DNA from: Dendrobium chrysotoxum
Taxonomy: Eukaryota; Streptophyta; Magnoliopsida; Asparagales; Orchidaceae
NCBI GenBank assembly: GCA_019925795.1
Contig: CM034314.1
Location: 78,488,780 to 78,552,779 of the forward strand
Direction: 5' to 3'
DNA length: 64,000 bases
Shown piece by piece: positions 1 through 15,400 of this stretch (positions within the stretch are counted from its first letter, which is position 1; every line of letters starts with the position of its first letter). Both the position numbers and the translations under genes were made by a program. The notes below the pieces were generated by a model that was given only the letters and a program-made list of their open reading frames with translations, was not told the DNA's origin and did no database searches.

Positions 1-405
1 TGTCGTATTTGGGGTAAATAGGTCCTGTTGATCTAAAATTTTGCAAAATTTATTTAATAAACAGATCAAATAAATTGGGTTCAAGTTAATTGGGGTTAGG
101 TACAGTCAATTTCTGGTTAAACTTTTTTTATCCATACAATGAATAAGTTGAATTCAAGTCAAAGCTTATTCGGGTCATTTTAATTTCGAGTCAGACTAGA
201 ATCTAACCATTGTTCGTTGATGGCTCTCATGGAATATTATTGTATTCCATGATCATGACTAGTAAATTAGCCATGGCTGCACTCCTTTTTTTAATTTAAT
301 AATAAAGATGGTTAGGCATTATCCCCCACCTTCTCAAAACAACCACCATCGCCTTACATCTCTTATCGGAAACATTAGTTAAAACTACTAAAATAAAATT
401 CATAC
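1..405 (-). other. intron of the DEAH gene, no feature seen
   Basis: AT-rich sequence downstream of exon 4. I see no exon, repeat or transposon signature. Confidence 0.5.
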
Positions 406-471
406 CTCAAGATCATCATTTTCGGGAGATAAACGGCTTCGAACTTGTCTTTCCTTATCCAACTCAATAAC
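406..471 (-). CDS. ESP3: DEAH helicase exon 4
   Basis: A 22-codon exon follows an AAAGCAG acceptor and ends at GAG|GTATGA. It reads VIELDKERQVRSR and then an acidic stretch, matching the family's charged linker. No further exon is visible in positions 1-405, so the next exon is either beyond the window edge or not recognisable. Confidence 0.7.
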
Positions 472-3400
472 CTGCTTTAGTTAATTACCAAAAATCAGCT
501 ACGTGAAGATATTGTTTTAACGAGTGTTACAGTATAAAATTAAAAATGACAGCCACACCTCATCATCATCATTTCCATGAGATCCATGGTTCTTTCTGAA
601 TCGTTTTCTATGATCATTTCCTTTTGTTGATGCATGTGAAGCACCTCCCATAGAAGCTTGATCATCTCTATCATCCTCATCATCAGCATCTAGCAGCTTG
701 TAACTCAATTGCTTTTTTGCTAATTGGATGGCTTCTCTTTCCTCTTTGAGGTAACTCTGGAAAAAAATTGATGCAAAACTAACATCAATATAAAGATCAA
801 AATCAGGATTCTTGTTCCTTATGCAAATAAGTTCCTCATGCCAAACTAATATCAATGGATTGTTTCACACAAATGCATTTACAATTTTAAATCAGAGAGG
901 AAAAACATTGAAAATTAGAAAATAGAATCTCAGTAAACAGGACGTACATGGGGTGAGAAGCAATTTTGTTTCAGACTACCGCTTCGAAATCATTCTGATG
1001 ATTGTGAGCAATTTTGAAACTAAATTTGAAATTATTAGAATCGAGACAAGCAGGCTTGAAAATCAAACTATTTATTTACACGTTATCTACCATGTTATTC
1101 TCTTACGTCTAAGCATTGCACCATATGTCTATGCTATCAACGGCCATGTTAGCATTCATTTTTGTTTCCTGTTTTTTCTTTTTTTCTTTTTCAAAAGCAA
1201 GCATTTGAATAAAACATGTTTGACAACTTGCCTTCATTTCCAGTTTTTGGAAACAAAATCGTTTCTTCCCTAAAGTCTTGAAAACTTGAAAACAACTACA
1301 AAGGGGCTTTCATATGATTTGGAAACAGGTCTTTAGTAGATATTTTTATTATTTAGACTAATTTGGATAATGAGAGAATAATTATTTTTTAAGGGATTAA
1401 CTAATGTTAAAATTAACATCCTTAAGGTTTCGGTGGTGTTTAATTATGGTAACTAGGCTAGAATAGTTATTAATAATCACTGTAATTACATTAAATTATT
1501 AAAACTATGAATTAGGGGCAAATAGAGATTAAGTAGAAATTCTAATTCTGATTATTAGGTTATTTTATTTTAATTGTAATAATTAAATTAATTGATTAAT
1601 TAGCCGCATGATATTTAAAATATTCAGAATGATTAGAAATAAATTAGGATTTAATTATTTTTATTAGTTTTAATTTATGATAATTAAGAGTGAGATCATT
1701 TTTAATTGATAGTACTCATACAAAATTAATGAATTCTTAAGGCTAACTAAATCTCAAGGTTTAATAATGCACAATTTGAAGAACGACTTAGCCCAAGGTT
1801 CAAAGGAAACAAAATGAGAAGTATGCTCCATGCATGCCGATTAAAATATACGCCTTAGTAGTGGTAAGGTATGCCTCAAGGCTAATTCATTAAGGATAGC
1901 TTTAATTTTAGGGTTTAAGTTATTTAAAATTTTTAATTTATAAATTTAAAATATCAAATTAAACCTATTTGTTTAAACCTAAACCTATTTGTCAAAAAAA
2001 ATCTTAAAAAAAAAAATCAAAAGCCTCATCTTCTCACAAGACAAGCCACAAAAACCTGCACAGAACAAGACAAAACTATAGCGCCACCACCGCTACACAC
2101 CGTCGTGGTGTCGTTGTTACTACTGCACCATAGTTACACTGCCAGGGCTATTGCACCATCAACACTATATCGCCGCTGCCACTACACTGTCGCCACCTCT
2201 ATGCCAACATCTTTGTTCTTATAATCAGTATCCCTTCTCCCTTCTTTTCTTATCATTCCCTTACTTGTTTGGCAAAAGCACAGTATTTTACCTCTATGGA
2301 CGAGCAAGCAAAAATGAACTACTTGACGCATTAGGAGAGTACGATGTGGCTAAGAAATGTACAGTAACATATAGTTGATTTGCACTCATGGAATTCACCC
2401 GCCCAATCTTAATATGAGTGCTCGTAGAAAGAGAATGTCAAGATAGATTGGTAGATCATAGTGAAGGGTTCCCTTGATGCAGTTCAATACTCTTTTGAGA
2501 AGTTGAAAGTGTTGTTGGAGAGGTTTATGCATGCGTTGGCATACTTTATTGACTTTACAGGCCAATTCAAGTCAAGTTATTGTTAAGTATTGGACAGTTA
2601 GCTATATGGCAATGGAGTGCAGGATGGGGGAATTTATATTGCTTATTTGTAGTGCACGATATTTTAGAGGAGATAGGTGTCAGTGTAGACTTACAATCAC
2701 ACATGCTAGCATGGTGAAGAATGCCCACAACGTACTGTGCTTGATTATAGTGGATGTTATAGAGAGCATATTGCACGTGTAAGCCAAGGAAGTGGGATAT
2801 GGGGCCAAGATTCATGTGAAAAGCCCCTTAAAGTTTTTATATGAGGGTTATAATATAGGTTCTATATACCTAGAGCAAATAAATATTTGGGTCACTACAC
2901 ATCTCAAAAAATCTATGAGCATAGCCGGTACCATCAATTTTGAAATTGTCCTCAGATAAATTAAAGAAAGCATCTAACGCTGTTGATGAGTTATCTTTCA
3001 TGCCTTCAAGATTGTTTAATGCACCCAATATCTTTGGGAGATTAATAAATCAAGTGATTAGATCATTCATTGGTAAACTATTGGTGTTGTACTTTGACAA
3101 ATATTGATTTACAGATCAACTTAAATTAGGCATATTGATTATTTGAATCAAATCTTGAGATAAAGGTTTATATCAATCTCCAAAACTGCACATTTCAACT
3201 TTGTGATGTCTTCTAAAGGCCCTAAACCAAATCCATAAAAAATCAAGGAAATCCTTGATTAATCCCAACCCAACTTCATTATTTAATCGTAAGGATATAG
3301 ATGAACAAGCTATATTTTATAAACGGTTCATTAGAAACTTCAAATCTATCATTGAACCTCTGATATATACTCTTAGGAGGGACAAGTTTGTTTGGTCCCC

Positions 3401-6400
3401 ATCTGCTTCCAAAGCCTTCGAGTAGATTAAGGTTTTGAATATCACATCACTAGCTTTGAGAGATCTTGATTATAAGAATGTTTTTGAGGTATCTTATGAT
3501 ACCTTTGCCATTGGTACAAATGATATTCTTTGACAAGGCCGCTTAGTAGCCTACTTTAACAAAAAATTAGATAAATATATTCTATTTATGATAGAAAATT
3601 TTATACTATCATCAACATTATTTGATGCAGAAGGAATTAATTCTCAATTCTTATCACTAGGACATTGAAATATATGGATAGTGGATACTCAAAAGAAGTA
3701 GAGTTTTCAAGTGGATTGAACACCTTTGTTTTAAATCATACATTTGGCATTTAGAACAAACAAGCAAATGAACTTTTATAGGTTTATTTACTTTAATTTA
3801 CATGCACGTTATAAAGGTAGTAGTTTTTTAATTCCTAAAACCTCTTTTCATGATCCAACTGTTTGAAAAATACATGGTGGCAGGACTGTTTATATTGGAC
3901 AAGGTAAAACCATAAATTTAGTTGAATGTATGAAGAGATGAACAACGAAGAGAAACTACCAGGATCATTGGTTATTATTCTGCATGCCAAATAAGTAAAA
4001 CTGTTAAACAATGTACTGATGTATATTGTACTTTTACGATATCTTCAAGTCCCTAAGTTGACTTATATATGATTTTAAACTGGTATTACCTAAGACTATT
4101 AAAGGCTATGATAATATATTGGTGGTCATAAAAAGATTTTTTTTAAATAGCTCACTTTATTACAAGCTCAAATATACAAATACGTATTCCGTAGTCAAAC
4201 CTTTCCTTATGAAAATAGGTAGACTATATAGATTGCCTAAGTCCAAAAAGATCTAATAAAGATGTCATATCTATTTCTTATTTATAGAAAGGCACAAAGA
4301 AATAGTTGGGTAATGCTCTCCCAAATTAACGGTTAAACAGAAGTAGTGGATGAAAGCTTAAGAAATCTAATGAGATATCTAGTTGGAAAGAATCTAAGCA
4401 ATTGAGATCTCTATCTTCTTATTGTCAAATTTGTATGCAATAGCACCATATGCAACTTTAAGGGCAAAATACTATTTAAGATTGTCATGTAAAGAACCAT
4501 AAAAAGCCTATAATTCTCATCTCTCTATCACTACTTGTTTGATTTGATTGCATCATTTGCAAAGTATGTGCGTTATTTATATAATGAAATTAGAAAGTAG
4601 ATTTACATCATTTGAAATCGCCTAAAACTATGGAGATCAAGGGAAGAGCCCAAGAGTATAATGAAGGTGACTTTTATCAACTAAATTCACCCATGCTTTG
4701 TACATATTATAAATGCTTTATGCAAAGTAAAAAAGAAATGGCATGCAAGGGCTTGTGATCTATTCCAAATTAGTATAAAGATAAGTTCTAATATTATATT
4801 TCAAATTTGACAATTTGTCTCTTGATATATTTACAGTTCATATATTCAACATTGAAGATCTATTAGTATCTTGAGGAATGCAAGAACCTACATAATATTT
4901 GCAGATTTTTCTACATAATGACAATTTTACTATAATTATTAACTTCTATTAACGTCATTATACCAGTTTTAATTGCCTACATGAATGTTAAAAGTATTAT
5001 TTCATATGAAGTAATACAGAAAAATGATGGGCACAGGTCCTGAAAGACCGGTCATTGGACCATTCTAGCCTGGACCAGCCTTAGGTCTACCAGCGGCGGA
5101 ACAGAAGTTCCGCCCCAGCCAATGCCGCCACCTTTGAGGGTGGGGTCCAGCAGCCAAATTAATGATGAATTAATAAGAGATTAGAAGGAAATTTTCAAAT
5201 TGAGGGGCTGTTTTAACTATATTTTGTATGCTTTAAATATATGGTTTAACCTAGAGTTAGTGATGAGGACATCAATCCAAGATTTCGCCACGTGTACCAT
5301 CGACGGAGACGTAGATCGACGGCCACGATTTGTAGTCTTTATTTTTTATGTATTTTTGCATGTTGCTTATTTATGTATTTTCAGTTTTCCAGTTCTACCC
5401 TTAGGGTATTGAGTCTCTATTGTAGCCCCGAGGGCATAGTTGTCATTTATTTTATTTTCTAGTTTTGAGACCTATATATTAAGGTCTCCATGCATTGTAT
5501 TATTATTGATTGATTGAATGAAAATTTGCTCCACTAGATTTGATCTCTTAGTGAGTTCATGAGAGGAGAGAGATCTCTTTGTGAGTTCTAAAATCCTTGT
5601 TCAAGAGCTCTTTGTGAGATTTGGAGTGAGATTACATTGAGGCCAAGTTCTCCCCTCTTTACCCAAAACCGGCGGCACCTTTGGGCTCCAAACCGCCGGC
5701 CACCTCCTCTTCATCCCTCCCACAACAACAAGCCGCCGCCCCTCCCTACCGCCGTCCACCCGCTCCACCCCCAGCCGCTGGCTCCACCTCCGGCCCTCCC
5801 CCAAGCCGCCGCCTCTCCCTAACCAACCCGCCGGCCCCCATGATCCATGGCCAAAATCTGAAATCAATTATTTAGGGCCTTTACTCACTTTCCTAAAATA
5901 AGTTCCATCAATTAGGAAAGGTATTTAATTAGAATTTTGAATTCAAATTCTAATTTCAAATACTTTCCTAATCCTAAAACTTAAATTAGGAAATATCCCT
6001 ATTTACTTAAATCTGAGATTAAAATCAGATTTGATTTTAATCTCTAATTACTCCTTGGGGCCCACCTACTTAAAACCAAATCCCCTCTCTCCACCTCCTA
6101 CATGGCCGGCCCCCTCCCCTTTGTTTTTCCTCTCCCAAATTAAACCCTAAGCCCTCCAAATCAGCCCCAATCACCTCCCATAGCCGCCCCTTCCCCCTCC
6201 CCTTTGGAATTAATTTGGTAAGTCAAAATTAATTCCTCTTCCCTCCAAATTACCCCAAAATTTGAGCTAATTTCAGATTTGCTGAAATTTCCCTACCTCT
6301 CCTCTCCCTCCTTACACTTACCTTCTCTCCCACATCTAGACAAGCATGAATGGCCGATCCGGACGTTGTTCACGGATTCGTTGAAGACGATCAAGGAAGA

Positions 6401-9400
6401 ATACAACCTCCCGAGCCGTTGGTACATCATCAACCATCAACCCACTCCTCCTACTCCGGTTACTTCTCCAACGACTAGTATCTTACGCGGCACGTGTCTC
6501 CTAGTGGCATCCCTAAGTTTGTTTGCAACATTCTTCCGCTAAACCCCACCATCATGATTTGAGTAAGGGATCTCTAGGTGAAGTTCTAAATTTTAAACAT
6601 TGGGCTTTATTAAAGACGCCATTACATTTACTTTAATTTTGGATGGTAATTTGCAAGACTTGTAATCTCTAAATGTTACTACTTGCTATTATTTAATTTC
6701 TTTGCTAAAATTCTTAAATCCAACTTGAGCATGTAATGAGTTTATCTTTGACAACACAAAGTTCTTCTATGTTCTTAATTTCCTAATAGCAATTTCCTTT
6801 GCATCTTGTTTGTTTCACATCAGTTAGGCTTTATTTTGTGTTTTTTAAAATTTGGAGAGTTCTTTGAATTTGTTTGGGCTCTAGCGGCATCTAGAGATTT
6901 GGGAGAGCCTGATCCTCCTCTACAATTGAGGATCCATTGTATCTAGTTATTTTCTTTCATTTATTATCAGTAAAATCTTTTCTCATTAATATTTTCATAA
7001 AATTCTTCTTAATTTCTAGTTTGAACCTGGCTGAAATTCAAATTCAGCCAAGGAAAGTCACTTTCCTATCAGGTTCTTAATTATATAACAAGGCAAGTCT
7101 GTCTCAATGATACATAGAAGACCAAGAATGAACTGCAAAAGCTAGCAGTTGATTCCTTGAATGACTATATGGATACTGAAACTCCAGATGAGTGGCCTTT
7201 AAAATGCAGGATTGTTGATGTACAACAACTCAATCATTCCAATTCAACCTACAAACAAATAATTGGCCATATATCAATTATAAAATTCAAATCAGACCAC
7301 ATCAAGGCTGAATCAAACCAATTGTCAAGCCCTTCTAGACCCATATCAACTTTGGCCGAATTCCCTTTTTCTTAGATTGAATCATCTTTTTTTCCTTTTT
7401 GGATAATATTAAGATTAAATTAAATTTCTAATAGGATTAGAATTGAATTCAAATTATTTGGCTTTACTTTTGTAACTCTATTTCTGTAAATAAGAATTAA
7501 TATTTTTGTTCATTATTGACCATTGATGAATGATTGAATGAAAATTATTTATTAGATTAATTGAGTGTTTTCCCGGTCTAAATTACGTGTTTATCACTCT
7601 TGTATTCATTAGTCTCTATATCCTTCCTTCTTTCAACCTTCCACTTCCATCAACTACCTTAATCTATACCTGGCTAATAAACTAAGTTGATGTTATTTAT
7701 CAAATTATTATGCGAGACGTGATATGTTAAAATAGTGTTATGAAAATAAGTGAAAAGACTACCGAAGATATTCCATGCAATTTTTAGATATAATTCAAAA
7801 GAGAGAAAAATTAGATGAAAACTAAACCATGTTATGAGCCTGATAAGCTTATAGGCCTAGGTAGATTCCCTATTGAGCTTGGACAACCTATAGCATTAAG
7901 TTTACTAAACACAATGGTATATTCAGTCAGGTTTATGCAAAAAATTAAAAAAAAAACTCAATTTAGACCATTTTTAATTAAAAAACAATGGTGTACGTGC
8001 GTTGGGCTAACCAAACATAGCCCAACCAACTAAATTAGGGTTGGCCACAAACCCCCAACCAATAACTAGGTTGGGATAGGCTTTAGCAAGGCTTTTGACT
8101 CACTCTATTGGACTTGAATCATACCCGCCTCTAAAATGCATATAATTCCATTACTTATCTTCTAAAGCAAAATAGAAACTGTTCAAAATTGGCCCAACAA
8201 GAAGGCATTTATTCTACATTAATTTTGTGTATAATGTTTGTCTCCATCCTTTAGATCCTCCCAATTTTAAGCGAGGCATGTACATAGCAAGCGTACATGC
8301 AGAATAGCAACTAATGCTGAGAAATTCTTAGATAACTTGATTAAACTCTAATAATACTGTGTCATAATTTTGATCTTTAAGAAACAAAACAGAAGACAAA
8401 TAAATGCATCAAGTTTTACGAACAAATTTATACACAAGATCAAGAAATTAATGACACTAAATGTATATGATTAAACTTAAGCTTAAAGCCTTGTTTAATA
8501 ATGCATTTCAACTTTTTGCTTTTCAAAAATTGACAAATCAACATTTGATTTGAGCGGAAATAGGACGAAGACAGTGCTTAACCAAACAGGCACCCCATCC
8601 ACAGTTCCATGACCATGAGTAAACACACTTGCAGAACAAATCACATATCTGTGAGTAAAGATGATTTTATTCAGCACCATGGAAAACAAGACAACAATCA
8701 AGATTCCTAAATGACGGCTAAATCCTTCTTATCTAATTTAGCCGAGTCAAGCTTCACTAAAGTTCAAACTTGCCTGAATTCAACAAATATATAATTAAAC
8801 ACGCATCAACATAAAAATACCTACTTAATTAAGGTTATTAGATTGGATGAAATTTAAGATAACTTGTGGATTCACCAACCTGTTTTTGAAATAATGAATG
8901 TTATATCTAATTTGTCTGATTGCATATGCTGGAACTCATCTCTCTAAAATTTCCTTGTTTTATATAACCAGAGCAGTTAGTGCCCAATTGAAGCTCATTG
9001 AAGCCCAACTGAAAATCAACAAAATTGTTAGGAGATTGGTCAAATGTTTCTAGAACTCGACTGACATTGCCAGTACTCTGCCAGAACTTGTTGCATCCTA
9101 ACTGGAGTGGGAACAAATTGTTCATAACATCATATCCAAGTCAGGTAAGGCATTTGAAGTACAAAAATAAGATATTTGTGCAAGTAAAGCACTATCAACC
9201 AAAAGTAAAACAAACTTCCGAAACTTGCCAATGCCTTGGTAGAACATACAAATCTCTAATTAAAACTTCTTAACAACTTACACTTTCTTGAACAAGGCTA
9301 ACACCTTGCAATATCCATAAAATATAAACTCAATTGCAAGCTCAGATAAAATGAAAAATTGCAAAAAAAAATTGTGCAGCATCAAAGACTATGATGGACC

Positions 9401-12400
9401 AAAATTCTGAAAAAGGTTCAGAAGAAACTTACACTTAAACCAGATTGTTTGTGAGGAACCTTGGCAAATATCTCTTCAGCAAATAATCGAGTATCTTTCG
9501 AGGAGGACAGGCCATATTCCACAAGCTTGCCTTCAAGTTCAGTAGGTGAAGACGACTCTCTGGCTGCAAAGCAAGCATCATCTCATTCGGTCAATAAAAA
9601 TGAACATAAACATCCTTTTGAAATAAACATCATTTTGAAAGTAAAAACTACCCCTGACCATATTCTTCCCAGAAATATATGACTCCCTCACAAAGGATGG
9701 TCACATGCATGCAAGAATGCAAGCCCAATAGAACTCACATAGATTATTTGGTGTACGCATGCATTTGGCAATTCCCCAAAATGAAAACATGACCACGCAT
9801 TTCTTTTAAGCTTAAGAAATCATGCTCATTGATTATTTTAGATCTCAAAAATTCATTTTTTTTTGAAATCAAAAATTACCTATCCAATATTTTCATTATA
9901 AAAATATACTATTTAATAACTTCATATTTATAATTTTGACGCTCTCCATTCAAAATTTTGTTCCGATACTCACTTATATTTCATTTCGATAACCACTTAA
10001 AATAATTTTAATTATAAAGAATAATTTGAAAAGCCTTTTTAATATAAGAAAAAACTTATAAAAACAATTTGAAATACTAACATCCATTTAATTTCAATGT
10101 TTTAGATTAATTAAAATATTTCCATTTACCGTGTTTATAATTTCATTTTGAGATTCAATATAAATTATTTTACATCTAAAATTAAATATAATATAATCTT
10201 GGTAACCTTTTAATTTTACTCTGTTCTTTATTGGTGCTTATTTCATATATCTAAGGCCCTAAGCATTTTTTGTTCCCAAACAACACGAACATTGCGCTTA
10301 TTGAATCTTCAAACGTTCTTTCAGTTTTTTAATCTTCAAAACATACAGTTCCTTCAATTTTCTAAATTGTACAACAAATTAATTGTTGCATTAAATTAAA
10401 ACTAAAGGCAGGGTAATATTTTTATTCTGTAAAAGTTCCATCTACTATTTTAAAATTTATATATTTTTTTTAACTTTATTCATGTACAATTTAATTTCAA
10501 TATCCATTGATAATTTCTTGGATTAATAAATTTTTTAAATATTATCTTGAACTCTAAAAAATGTCAGATGAGTGGAGAAGTTATGTTGATTCCTACTATT
10601 AAGAATAAAGGTGATGCACAAAATGTGCAAATTATAAAGGAATTAAGTTAACATGTCATACATTAAAATTATGGGAGAAAGTAATTGAGCATGGGTTACA
10701 ATGTGACATTAATATTTCTCAATATCAGTTTGGATTTATGCCAAATAGGTCTACTATGTAAGTTATATATTTGTTGATAGACTTAATGAAGAAGTATAGA
10801 GAGACTATGGAGAAACTATATATGATATTTATTAATTTAAAAAAAACATATGATAAAATTCTAAAAGAAGTGCTCTGGAGAGTTCTAAAAAAAAAAGAAG
10901 TTAATAATGTTTATATACAAGTCACTAAGGATATGTATACAAGATCTGGTATTTGTGTTCAATCACAAGGTGGTTTGACCAAGTATTTTCTTATTTTAGT
11001 TGGATTACATCAAGGATCAGCTTTAAGCCCATATCTTTTGCTTTAGTCATGGATGATCTTGCTAGACATTTGCAAGAGGATGTACCTTGTGCTTTCTGCC
11101 GATGATATTCTTCTTGTTCATAAGACTATAGATGAAGTTGATGAAAAATTAAAATTATGGAGGTCAACCTTAGAGTTTAAAAGCTTTTGTTTGAGTAGAT
11201 CTAAAACTAAATATATGGATTGTAATTTTAGTAGTAATAGATCTAATGGTGGGATTGTGTCATTGGGTGATCAAGTAATTAAAAAGAGTGCATGTTCAAG
11301 ATATCTTGGTTCTATTATTCAAAGTGATGGTGAAATTGATGGAATATTATTAGTAGAATTCAAGTTAGATGGTTGAAGCGAAGGAATGCATCTGGCCAAT
11401 TGTGTGATAGAAAAGTACCCCTCAAACGTACGGGAAAATTTAATAAGACGGCTGATGTGAAACATATATGAAAACAGAAATTGCTTAGGAATTAATAACA
11501 AGTTAAGTGCTAATTTTAAATTCAATGTTTCACCAAGGTTAGATTCTAGGAATTCGCAGTTGTGATTATGCTTTGGCATGCGGTTACAAAAAAGATTAAC
11601 AGGACAGTTTAAAATAGCAACAAATTTATAGTAAAGCTAATGGCATAAACAAAAATCCACCGTGTAACAAATAGAAATGTCACCTTGAGTTTCCCTCACT
11701 TTTGCTCTTTGAGGTGATTTTAGCGAAAGAAAAATCTTAGCAAACTTAAAGATGCCACCAAAAGATAGAAAATGCTTACAGTAATGCCCAATGAAAATTT
11801 AGCCGAAGAGGAAGAAGTTGGTGGATGTCCGATAACTCGCCACTGTCCGGAGGTCCGGTGTTCTTCGATGGCAGACGTCAAGGTGAAAAGAATTCGGTCG
11901 ACAGAGTCGTCGATCTCCAAGTTGAGGTTGAAGAAGGGAGATCGGAGGATATCTACTCTTCCTTGGAGACCATATACGAATCCATGATCGTGCTCGGGAT
12001 CGGCCATTCATGGGGGAAAGTTGGTTAGGTGGTGTATCTTCTTCCTTGGGAGGTATGTGAAGCAAGGGAGAGGAGAGGTGATGGAGGGGCGGGGGCTTGG
12101 GGTTCGGCCAAGGCTTAGGGAGGAGGCCTCTAGAAATTTCAGCTTTTAGTTTAGGTGGAGGGAAAGGCAATCAATTAAAATCTGAATTTAATTTCAGATT
12201 TTGTAATTGAAAAAGGAGGGCATATTTGAAATTCAAATTTCCCTTAATGGGAGAATTAATTAGGTGAGAGAGGAGAGAGGGGGCCGGTGATTTATGTGAG
12301 GGATTAAGGGGCTAATTAATGGGAGGGGGATTAATTGGAGAGAGAAAAGGAAAGGGAGGGGGCCGTCCAAAGGAAGAGGGGGAAGGGATTATCCACATTC

Positions 12401-15400
12401 AATGAATGTGTCTAGGTGCAATGAATCTTGAGATTGGAATTAATTCCAATTAATTTCAGATTTGAGGAGATTGGGGAGGATTCCTAAATTAGGCTCACTA
12501 ACTAGGAAAGATTTTTGAATTTCAAATCTCATTTGAATTCAAAATTAAAAGACTTTCCTAAATAATAATTAGGCAAATTAGGAAGAGTTTTTAGAGGGAA
12601 TTTGAATTTGAAAATTAGGGTTGGGGAGAGAGGAGAGGCCGGCAGCTTGAGCTTGGATTAGGGAGAGGTCGGCGACTAATGAAGGCCAAACCTAGGCTAG
12701 GCGGGGATGGGAGAGGGGCGGCGGCCTGAGATGGAGATGGAGATGGAGGAGGCCGATGGGTATGGGGTTGGGGATAGGTGTGGCCGGCAATTGTAGGGAA
12801 GATGGGAAAGTGGCCGGCGGGTTGGGAGGAAAAAGAAGGGAAGGGGGTGGGGCTGGTGGTGGGGAAAGAGGAAGGGGAAATAAAATTGGATACGAACCGC
12901 GAGCTCGGCCTCTACCGGCGGCTGACGGGTGTTGCTTGGCCCTCTCCTAAGGTTCTCTCTTCTCTCAAGAGCTCACAAGAAAACAAGGAATCAAAAGCTG
13001 AAATTTTTATTAATCTATCATTAACCTCATACAATAGTGAAGGCCTCTATATATAGGCCTTAAAATAAAAGAGAAGCAAAGACTAAAATGCCCTTTGGGC
13101 TACATCATGAACTAAACCCTCTCGGAGATACAATAGTAAACCAGAACATAAATAAAATAAAATACATAAATAAAGGCTCTGAATCGTAGCCGTCGATCTA
13201 CGATTTCTCCGATGATAGACGCGTCAAAATCTCCTGCTGAAGTCCTCATCAACGGCGGTGAGACCTACAATGCTTTATGGCACAGAATGTTGATCATTAA
13301 AAGAGAATCATAAAATTAAGTAATGTGTGGCAGAGATGAGAATGTTCAGGTGGATGAGTGGCTTTACACTTAGAGACAAAATGCGAAATGAGCATATATG
13401 CGAAAAAGGTTAGAGTAGCTCTAGTGGCATATAGAATTAGAGAGTCATCTTAGATGACCCGATTAGAATAGTAGATGTATTATATCTGGCCTATGTTAAG
13501 AAAGGTATAGATAGACCTAAAAATACTTGGTTATAAATTATTAGAAATTATCATTTTTATTAGATGTAAATGAGAGTTTGAATCTTAATAGTACATAATG
13601 GAAAAAAAAGAATTCATATAGCCCACCTCACGTAATTAGATAAAGGTTTAATGCTGTTCTATCCATTGATAATTTCATATTTATATCCATCTAAAATAAT
13701 TTTTTAACATAAAAAATAAATTAAAATACTTCTTAACCATTATAAATAATTTGAAATATTGACATCTCTTTAATTCCAATAATTTAGACTAACATGACTT
13801 CTATTCTATAAAATGAGTTGGTCTATTTATAATTTTATTTTTGATATCAATTAGACACATCCTTTTTATAAAATAAAATAATAGAAAATATTGGCAATTG
13901 TTTAATTTAACTCTTATGTAATATATTGAAATTTATTTCATCCCTTTCTAAACATTTTTAAATCTTCAAATGGGTTCATTCAATCTTCTAAAACGCACAT
14001 CAAATCAACCTTAATTGCAATTCTCACACTAAGTTAAAACTAAATGTAAACTTGTATTTGATTCTAAATAAGTACCATGATAATTTAATATTTATCATTT
14101 CATTAGGAAATTTGACTTTATATCCCTAGTAAAGCCAAATATATTTGTTGCTTATTTTCTTGGAGAAATAAACCCAATAGTTTATTTTGGACATTAATGC
14201 TCTTCTATGCCTATATCCTCATTCTCAAGTATGTCCCACTGAAAACATTGAGCAACACCCTGCTGTCATTCCCTCCGACAACCCCCAAGACTTCTAGGCA
14301 TTCTTCATTACGAGTTCTATCGCCATTTTCTTTGAGATTTCTTCATACATACAGACAAGAATCATGACGATGAAGTTGAATTGGATAAAATAATTTAACA
14401 CAAACTTTGACAATCATAGCTAAGTTTTTTTTTTTTTTTAAATAATGTTAAGCCATATGATCCAAACGATTTTGTAATGATTACTATACTTTATATTGAA
14501 TTGAGCCCATTTGATGGAGACCTAACTAAGAGTTAGATAAAGGATCCAAGAGACAGGCCCTTACAACATTCAATTAATGTACAAAACTCATTCAAAATCT
14601 GGTTCAAACCTAATTCTAACCTCATTCAAACATGCTCGACATGGTTAGAACACAAGTTAAAATCTTTTTAGAATCATATCTAAACATGATTTGAACTTTG
14701 TTCGAACAAGTTAGAATATGGATTGAGCCTTATTTGAATAAGGTTTGAACCATGTTCAGACATGGTTCGAATAAGGTTCAAACATATTTTGACATCATTT
14801 CGAATAATCATGACACGAATTCTTTAATATATTGTGTTAATGTTAAGGTGTTCCTTGGAAGCGACGCACTGTATGGCCTGAATACAGCGACAAATGTGCA
14901 AGTGCCGCTGCATCGGCTCCCGAGTGCAGTGTTAAATAGGCAATGATTCCCACATCATGGAAGGATGTGGGCAATGAAGCTAGTCCATGAAACTAGAATT
15001 CGAATTGGATCTTGAAATATAGATTCTCTTACAGGCAAATTAATGAAATTAATTGATATTATAATTCATAGAAACATAAATATTTTATGCATTCAGAAAA
15101 CTATATGGATTGGAGAGAAGGGTAAAGTGACTGATAATTTAAGATTTAAACTTTGGTATTTTAGTAGAAGTCGTACTAGAAATGGTGTATGTGTGATTAT
15201 AGATAAGAGTTTGAAGGATAATGTTATAAAAATTGATAGAATCTGAGACAGAATTATTACTTTAAAGATTATTGTTGATGCTAAGATTATTAATATTATA
15301 AGTGTTTATGCTCCTCAAATAGGTTTGAATATGTGTTTAAAATTAAAATTTTGGAATGACTTAGAATAATTAATTGGAAAGATTTCTCTTAAAGAAAGAA

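Larger units (their letters stand above)
10518..13659 (+). mobile_element. 5'-truncated RTE-clade LINE, 17-bp TSD, split by a solo LTR
   Basis: Plus-strand RTE reverse transcriptase with an FINLKKTYDKILKEVLWR-like core, GLHQGSALSPYL and ADDILLV, followed after the interruption by AEMRMFRWMSG-like sequence (13260-13640). It is flanked by a 17-bp direct repeat, TATCCATTGATAATTTC, at 10501-10517 and 13660-13676. Without the nested solo LTR (11453-13251) the LINE is about 1.3 kb, truncated within the RT N-terminus. Stops and frameshifts make it inactive. Confidence 0.88.
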
